Shown in pieces: positions 29,469-34,010 of a stretch of 34,010 bases of DNA. The DNA lies in IMG/VR virus record IMGVR_UViG_3300025669_000127, positions 1-34,010 of that record. The stretch is one strand, 5' to 3'. Position 1 is the first letter of the stretch. The number at the start of each line of letters is the position of its first letter. The position numbers were made by a program, and so were the translations under genes. The stretch is from a virus. The notes beneath the pieces were generated by a model that was not told where the DNA came from, searched no databases, and saw only the letters and a program-made list of their open reading frames with translations.

Positions 29469-31766
29469 TCACTTATCAATCATCTCTCCCCACTTAAAGC
29501 CATAACTAATATCAACTTTAAACGGTATCTTTGGATGCAACCAATCTATTGGAACTTGTTCCATAGTTTCTTTAACTAATGCTCTGATTTTATTAACTTT
29601 TTCTTTATTATTTGGTGCCTCAACTAAAATAGCGTCATGTATAAGATTAACAGAAAATGCATCTAATTTCAATAGAGGGTTCTCTAATTCTATAGCTGAT
29701 ACTAAGTTTAAATCTGAGCCTGTACTTTGAATTTTAAAATTTCTGCTTTCATTCTTTAAGCCTTGATCATTTGCTATAACTCCATATCTTCTGTAACGAC
29801 CAAAAGGAGTAACAAAAGGAGTACCAGTAAGTAACTGAGTCTCGCAATCATCTAAGTATTGTTTAGCTTTTGGTGCACGTTCAAACCATTTATCTATCAT
29901 CATTTGTGCTTCTCGTAAAGATATATTTAATTGTTGCGCAATGCTAAAAGCAGTAATACCATAAATAATTCCGAAGTTTACAGGTTTAACATTAGTACGA
30001 TCTTCCTTTGTAAAATTAGTACCGTAAATTTCACTGGCCATAGCACTATGAATATCCTTGCCTTGTCTAAAAGTTTCAAGTAGAAAATCGTCATCACTAA
30101 AGTGGGCAAGCAGCCTTAATTCTAACTGACTATAATCAGCTTCAATTAATAACCGTCCTTCAGGAGCACCAAATATAGATTTAACTATTGGATTTCTTGG
30201 AATAGTCTGCACATTAGGTTTGCTACTAGATAATCTACCTGTAACAGTAGTCTGCAAACTGAACGAACTCCTTAAGCGATTATCAGGATCTACTCGTTTC
30301 TCAATTCCTTTAACATACGTACTCATTAATTTAGCAAGTTCTTTATATTTAAGTAAGTAAGTAAATCCATAGTGCCTATCTTCAATATCAGCAATAATAT
30401 CTTTATCTGTGCATCTCTTGTTTTTCTTGTGTATCTTTGGTATAATTTTTAGTTGATCATAAATTATAAAAGCTAACTGTTGAGAACTATTAGGATTAAG
30501 TTCAACTGGTGCTGACTTTGCATCTGTTTGTACTAAGTAACCTTCCCTATTCCAAATAGCACCAAAAGAATCAATGACTTGTCCTTTCAAAATATCAAGT
30601 TCAATCTGTAGTTTTTTATGATATTGAGCTAAGTATTCTTGCCTAACATAAAAACCTTTTTGCGACATTCTGCGTAAGAAGTTAATACCAGGTATTAACA
30701 CTTTATAATACAATTTCTTAAGATTAGGGTCAGCTTCTATCTGTGGAAGAAACAAATCACTTAACTGATAAGTATGATCAGCATCCATGGCAACTAATAA
30801 ATTACGCTGATCTTCAGATAGTTCAGCCATTTTTGATTTATCCACATCAAATCCATAATCTTTTGCTCCCAGAAAAAGTCTTGATAAAGAATCTAAATCA
30901 TGACCACGTTCATTTTCGTTGAGGACATAGTGCTGTAATAAGGTATCATGTTGTCCTTCTATTTCTATACCATGTTCAGAAAGAACTGCGGTATCAAATT
31001 GCATCCTTTGGTAAATGGTTTTACAATTTGATAGAATTTCTTTAATGTATGGCAACATATCAGATTGGAACACTACGACTTTGTTCTTAGCATATTCTAA
31101 TCCCACAACTAAAATTTGAGCTTTCTTGGGGTCTAAACTGGTAGTTTCAATATCACAGCTAATAGTACCATGAAGTAAAGGCAGTAAGGAATCAATATTT
31201 TCTTTAGTTGCAACTTGATAGGTGGTTATGCCAGGATCCTTTTTATGTGTAGGATTATCTAATAATTGTTTTGCATAGATAAAACCATTTAAAAATGTTT
31301 TGTAATTACCTATAGCATTTAATACTGCTGTCGGATGATAGATGGGAATAATGAGACTATCACCAAAAGGTATAGGAGTTGAATGGGCGGAGCCTATTTT
31401 TAATTTATAGTTATTTGTTAAAGTATGTAAAGCAATGTTACCAAATGCTAGAATGATCTTAGGTTTGACTATAGCAAGTTCAGCTAAAACTCTTGATCTG
31501 CAATGTGCAATATGTGCACGTTGGATATTTGTATCTTCAGGTATCATACATAATAATGAATTAGTTATATATGGTGTATCAGTGAAGCCCGCTTTTGCTA
31601 AAGTTTCTTTAAGTAATTGCCCTGATGGACCTACAAATGGTGTCTTAGCGACCAGCTCCTGATTATTAGTACTTCCACCTACTATAGCGAGGTTGCTACT
31701 AAAAGGTTCAGTAGGTGGTATTTGTGGGTATATGTTTAGTTCACATTTTTTGCATTGGGCTAACAA
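29469..31766 (-). CDS. uracil-DNA glycosylase-like domain fused to family A DNA polymerase
   Basis: The product has 765 aa. Residues 1-170 form a family 4-like uracil-DNA glycosylase: C5 and C8, C73 and C89 spaced like its [4Fe-4S] ligands, KTPFVGPSG (41-49) and HPTA (144-147). The catalytic-region GEAPG is replaced by VGGST. About 190-370 is a 3'-5' exonuclease (SCDIETTSLD). The polymerase part has motif A EADYSQLELR (D544), motif B with K594 and FGIIYG, and motif C IHDAILVE (H710, D711, E716). A TTG at 31766 within the overlap with the Mom-like gene is the likely start, with GGGG 8 nt upstream. It is probably the phage replicase. Confidence 0.85.
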   Translation of the reverse strand: MLAQCKKCELNIYPQIPPTEPFSSNLAIVGGSTNNQELVAKTPFVGPSGQLLKETLAKAGFTDTPYITNSLLCMIPEDTNIQRAHIAHCRSRVLAELAIVKPKIILAFGNIALHTLTNNYKLKIGSAHSTPIPFGDSLIIPIYHPTAVLNAIGNYKTFLNGFIYAKQLLDNPTHKKDPGITTYQVATKENIDSLLPLLHGTISCDIETTSLDPKKAQILVVGLEYAKNKVVVFQSDMLPYIKEILSNCKTIYQRMQFDTAVLSEHGIEIEGQHDTLLQHYVLNENERGHDLDSLSRLFLGAKDYGFDVDKSKMAELSEDQRNLLVAMDADHTYQLSDLFLPQIEADPNLKKLYYKVLIPGINFLRRMSQKGFYVRQEYLAQYHKKLQIELDILKGQVIDSFGAIWNREGYLVQTDAKSAPVELNPNSSQQLAFIIYDQLKIIPKIHKKNKRCTDKDIIADIEDRHYGFTYLLKYKELAKLMSTYVKGIEKRVDPDNRLRSSFSLQTTVTGRLSSSKPNVQTIPRNPIVKSIFGAPEGRLLIEADYSQLELRLLAHFSDDDFLLETFRQGKDIHSAMASEIYGTNFTKEDRTNVKPVNFGIIYGITAFSIAQQLNISLREAQMMIDKWFERAPKAKQYLDDCETQLLTGTPFVTPFGRYRRYGVIANDQGLKNESRNFKIQSTGSDLNLVSAIELENPLLKLDAFSVNLIHDAILVEAPNNKEKVNKIRALVKETMEQVPIDWLHPKIPFKVDISYGFKWGEMIDK

Positions 31767-32407
31767 GAAACCAACCCCTCTTCTGAAACTTCATAACTTG
31801 CATCATATTTTGTATTATCCCCTTTAGGGTAATTTAATCGCTTTAATTTATAATGCTTATGCATATTTTTAACTTCTGTTTTATTCCCTAAAAAATAAAA
31901 ATATCTATATGTAGGTTGTAGTAAAATTTTTTCTACTATCTTACCTTTCTTATCTATACCACGTCTTATATCAAAAGATGATCCATCTTCAAAAATATAC
32001 CTATGTTTAGGAGAACTAGTACCTGAATATATCCAATTAGTTGCTTGATAAATATAACCATGATGACCCTGATTAGGATCTGCATAACTTACTATGCAAC
32101 ATGGCTTAGGTAATAACTTTAAAGATGATGAAACAAAATAACTTAAAGTATTTTTTGGCAATTTATCATTTACAACTAATCTATTTAATTCTAATGTAGT
32201 TACTTCGTAGTTTATAAATACACATTTACCTTTATTAAAATTATAATTAGGGGGATATCCAAAAGTACAAATACCTTCTAACCTCCTGGTATTATTACTA
32301 AAAAGACCAAAAGCATATGATATAGAAGGTCTCCTATGGGCATAATGTTTCTTAAGTATCCAAGGATATGCTCTCTTAGATGGTATTGATTTTACATGGT
32401 ACTCCAT
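31760..32407 (-). CDS. Mom-like DNA adenine modification protein
   Basis: The product has 215 aa from MEYHVKSIPSKRAYPW. The GAGGA ribosome binding site lies 5 nt upstream; a longer frame to 32434 would read through the terminator at 32425-32459. LKKHYAHRRPSISYAFGLF, GICTFGYPPN, LNRLVVNDKLPKNTLSYF, CIVSYADPNQGHHGYIYQATNWIYSG are typical of the Mu Mom family of GNAT-like proteins. Mom turns adenine into N6-methylcarbamoyl-adenine to protect phage DNA from restriction. It overlaps the polymerase start by 7 nt. The C-terminal 40 residues are basic and less conserved. Confidence 0.8.
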   Translation of the reverse strand: MEYHVKSIPSKRAYPWILKKHYAHRRPSISYAFGLFSNNTRRLEGICTFGYPPNYNFNKGKCVFINYEVTTLELNRLVVNDKLPKNTLSYFVSSSLKLLPKPCCIVSYADPNQGHHGYIYQATNWIYSGTSSPKHRYIFEDGSSFDIRRGIDKKGKIVEKILLQPTYRYFYFLGNKTEVKNMHKHYKLKRLNYPKGDNTKYDASYEVSEEGLVSC

Positions 32408-32424
32408 AAATTCCTCTTTTCTCT

Positions 32425-32459
32425 TAAAAAACAATCAGGGCAGTCACCCACCCTGACTA
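32425..32459 (-). terminator. intrinsic terminator ahead of the Mom-like gene
   Basis: On the minus strand AGTCAGGG, a loop of about 10 nt, and CCCTGATT (8 pairs including one G-T), then GTTTTTT. It lies 18 nt before the Mom-like ATG and after the ssDNA-binding gene. Transcripts from the recombination genes would stop here unless antitermination or another promoter acts, so it may gate Mom and polymerase expression. Confidence 0.85.
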
Positions 32460-32584
32460 TCCTATAAAACTAAGTAGTCGATCATAGTTAATTATAATTT
32501 ATATACACTACATACTATAATTACTTCTATATTTTCTGTATTTAAGAATATTTTCAGGAGGTATCCCCTTTCTTTACTACTTAG
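32460..32584. promoter_or_regulatory. AT-rich spacer between ssDNA-binding and Mom-like genes
   Basis: No ORF. An 11-bp inverted repeat AACTAAGTAGT (32468-32478) / ACTACTTAGTT (32576-32586) brackets the spacer, the right arm overlapping the stop codon of the ssDNA-binding gene. TAATTATA/TATAATTA is nested inside. Several TATAAT-like boxes occur but no clear -35 at 17 nt; I cannot point to a firm promoter. Confidence 0.5.
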
Positions 32585-33178
32585 TTACATAAACTTTTCA
32601 ACGCCACCTATTGGTATAATATCTTTAATATTAGTAGGTACTTTAGTCTCTCCAGCTTTATTAGTATAAGCCTTACCTAAAACACAACTAATTATAGCTT
32701 CTGCACCAATAGCTATTCCTAAGTCGCAGAAATTCTTCTCGTCAAATCCTACAGTAGTATCCACACTATCTATTAGCGGATGATATTCTCCCTTTGCATC
32801 TGCTTTTTGAGTCCTAATAAGAAATTTATGCAGAAATATAGCTCCTCCCTCACCACTTCTTGGTGATAATGTTAGCCATACAAATCTACCTACTTGAGCC
32901 GGTCCTGTAATTCTCCATGTTACATTTATTTTTGGTTTATTTTTAGCTGTAAAACCAAACTCTGCTTTGTCTATCATTGCCTGATATCTACCCATTGGTA
33001 CAGGAGTATTATCATATTCTGTTTTGGTATCTTTTAAAATTATTGCATCACTTTGATCAAGCGGTGCTGCTTCTCTGCTCATCACCTGTGGTGTTGGTAC
33101 TGAAGCTGGGGCAGGTGCGGTTACACCTCCACTTTTCATTTGCTCTATAACTGCATCTGGATTATATGTTTCTGTCAT
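32585..33178 (-). CDS. ssDNA-binding protein (DUF669-like)
   Basis: The product has 197 aa. The first 45 residues are a Pro/Ala-rich linker (TAPAPASVPTPQ). Then PVPMGRYQAMIDKAEFGFTAKNKP, INVTWRITGPAQVGRFVWL and DLGIAIGAEA follow the DUF669 pattern (phage ssDNA-binding, OB-like). Its ATG overlaps the stop of the RecA-like ATPase (ATGA), so the two are coupled, consistent with a Sak4-plus-SSB recombination pair. SD AAAGGAAC. Confidence 0.7.
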   Translation of the reverse strand: MTETYNPDAVIEQMKSGGVTAPAPASVPTPQVMSREAAPLDQSDAIILKDTKTEYDNTPVPMGRYQAMIDKAEFGFTAKNKPKINVTWRITGPAQVGRFVWLTLSPRSGEGGAIFLHKFLIRTQKADAKGEYHPLIDSVDTTVGFDEKNFCDLGIAIGAEAIISCVLGKAYTNKAGETKVPTNIKDIIPIGGVEKFM

Positions 33179-34010
33179 TTTGTTCCTTTCTTGTTATTGT
33201 TTTTGTTATTGTTATTTGCTGTTTCTAATTCATAAATATCTTGGAATATAGGATCTATCAAGTAAGAATCCTTAAAGTTGACGAACCTACTCTTAGCTTG
33301 GAATGTATTACCAGGCTGTAACATAAGATACCTATGCGTCTCTTTGGTTTCTGCGTCAGTTTCAAGTGTATAATATCCTACATGATCCATGAATCCCTGA
33401 ATCTCATTACCAAGTTTGCCCTGAATATTAGGAGCATAGAATCGTCTATTAAATTCATCCTTATCCCATTGTCTTGAACATACAAATATTACATGCATGG
33501 GTAAATCCCTGAACTTTCTTACCAATAGTAACATCATTTCCTGTCTACTATTCCACTCTGCATATTCTGGACGCTGTGGTATCTCATTCAATTTAGTAGT
33601 CTCTATATTAACTCCCATAAGTTTATACATACAATATCTTGCAACTTCTGATAATGAATCGATAATAACTGTGTTATATATACGTGGTGCTTTAATATCT
33701 TTAGCATTAATATTTCTAAAATGTGCCTCTGAAAGTTTAAGATTTTCCACATCATCATTATCCCTGAACAAACAGTGCGCTCTTAAGTATTCATACACAT
33801 TAGAAAATGTATCATAATCTCTTACATTTATAGATGGTATATCTCCTCTACTGGCCAGTACTTTATTACCACCTTCAGCATCTATGTTTAGGACATTTGC
33901 CATGTCTGAAACATCTTGTGCAGTACCAGCTAGAGTAGTCTTTCCAGTTCCATATTCTCCATATATCTGTAGCTTAATATAACTACGCTCTTCCCCTGGG
34001 AATGTTATAT
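33175..34010 (-). CDS. RecA-like ATPase, Sak4-type recombinase (5' end outside the window)
   Basis: The frame is open to the window edge; an ATG at 33903 is internal. Upstream of it the frame reads LQIYGEYGTGKTTLAGT, a Walker A P-loop, then VLNIDAEGGN. YNTVIIDSLSEVARY holds the Walker B D and VIFVCSRQWDKDEF follows. This fits AAA_24/Sak4-type single-strand annealing recombinases. The C-terminus is Asn/Lys-rich. Located before the ssDNA-binding gene, it likely acts in replication and recombination. The true start lies beyond 34010. Confidence 0.75.
   Translation of the reverse strand, partial: ITFPGEERSYIKLQIYGEYGTGKTTLAGTAQDVSDMANVLNIDAEGGNKVLASRGDIPSINVRDYDTFSNVYEYLRAHCLFRDNDDVENLKLSEAHFRNINAKDIKAPRIYNTVIIDSLSEVARYCMYKLMGVNIETTKLNEIPQRPEYAEWNSRQEMMLLLVRKFRDLPMHVIFVCSRQWDKDEFNRRFYAPNIQGKLGNEIQGFMDHVGYYTLETDAETKETHRYLMLQPGNTFQAKSRFVNFKDSYLIDPIFQDIYELETANNNNKNNNKKGTK

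Noticed and set aside
31435-31662. 75-codon plus-strand ORF
   Set aside because: It is antisense to the conserved glycosylase domain and has no supporting signals.
1-34010. Integrase, attachment site or lysogeny module
   Set aside because: No recombinase, repressor or excisionase motif was found in this window; the tRNA genes alone do not show an att site.

Overview
The window is part of a tailed double-stranded DNA phage genome, most likely a siphovirus of a low-GC Gram-positive (Firmicutes/Clostridia-like) host. The DNA is visibly AT-rich, nearly every gene has a strong AGGAGG-type ribosome binding site, promoters look like the sigma-A/sigma-70 consensus, the protease is XkdF-like, and the lysin combines a glucosaminidase-like region, a peptidoglycan-binding domain and an amidase. 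A tape measure, one major tail protein and no recognisable sheath gene argue for a non-contractile tail. No integrase, repressor or excisionase is recognisable, so lifestyle is not decided here.

Left part (1-4200), minus strand: four perfect 26-bp tandem repeats; five very small genes, one with a zinc-ribbon pattern and one a single-pass membrane peptide, behind a consensus-like promoter; an AT-rich region full of inverted repeats that looks regulatory or origin-like; two tandem, apparently non-coding small RNAs, each with its own promoter, a hairpin at the predicted 5' end and an intrinsic terminator; an array of six tRNAs (Gln, Thr, Asn, UAG-anticodon, Pro, Asp), all with encoded CCA, plus two tRNA-sized RNA-like folds; then a CxxCxxCC (YkgJ-type) protein and an HD-domain hydrolase preceded by a structured leader of about 340 nt.

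Middle part (4180-28300), plus strand: one long late operon starting at a TTGACA-17-TATTCT promoter. The order is small terminase, inserted HNH endonuclease, large terminase (reading frame broken inside its Walker A motif), coiled-coil/membrane protein, portal, structural protein, XkdF-like protease, scaffold with an internal start, decoration protein, major capsid, connectors, tail terminator, major tail protein, tail assembly chaperones joined by a -1 frameshift, tape measure, distal tail/baseplate and fibre proteins, a glycoside-hydrolase-like tail protein with an internal start, and the endolysin. A second plus promoter at 27339 precedes the holin-like genes and a small zinc-finger protein.

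Right part (28299-34010): a calcineurin-like phosphoesterase without a normal start codon, a tRNA-like element and tRNA-His on the plus strand. Convergent minus-strand replication genes follow: a uracil-DNA glycosylase-like domain fused to a family A DNA polymerase, a Mom-like DNA modification protein just behind an intrinsic terminator, a DUF669-like ssDNA-binding protein, and a RecA-like (Sak4-type) ATPase cut by the window end.

The most interesting signals are the two small RNAs, the switch-like leader of the HD gene, the 7-nt lesion in the large terminase next to an HNH gene, the textbook frameshift site with a 13-bp stimulatory stem, the tRNA-like relics, and the Mom gene behind a terminator. 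All coordinates were read by eye; no search or folding program was run.
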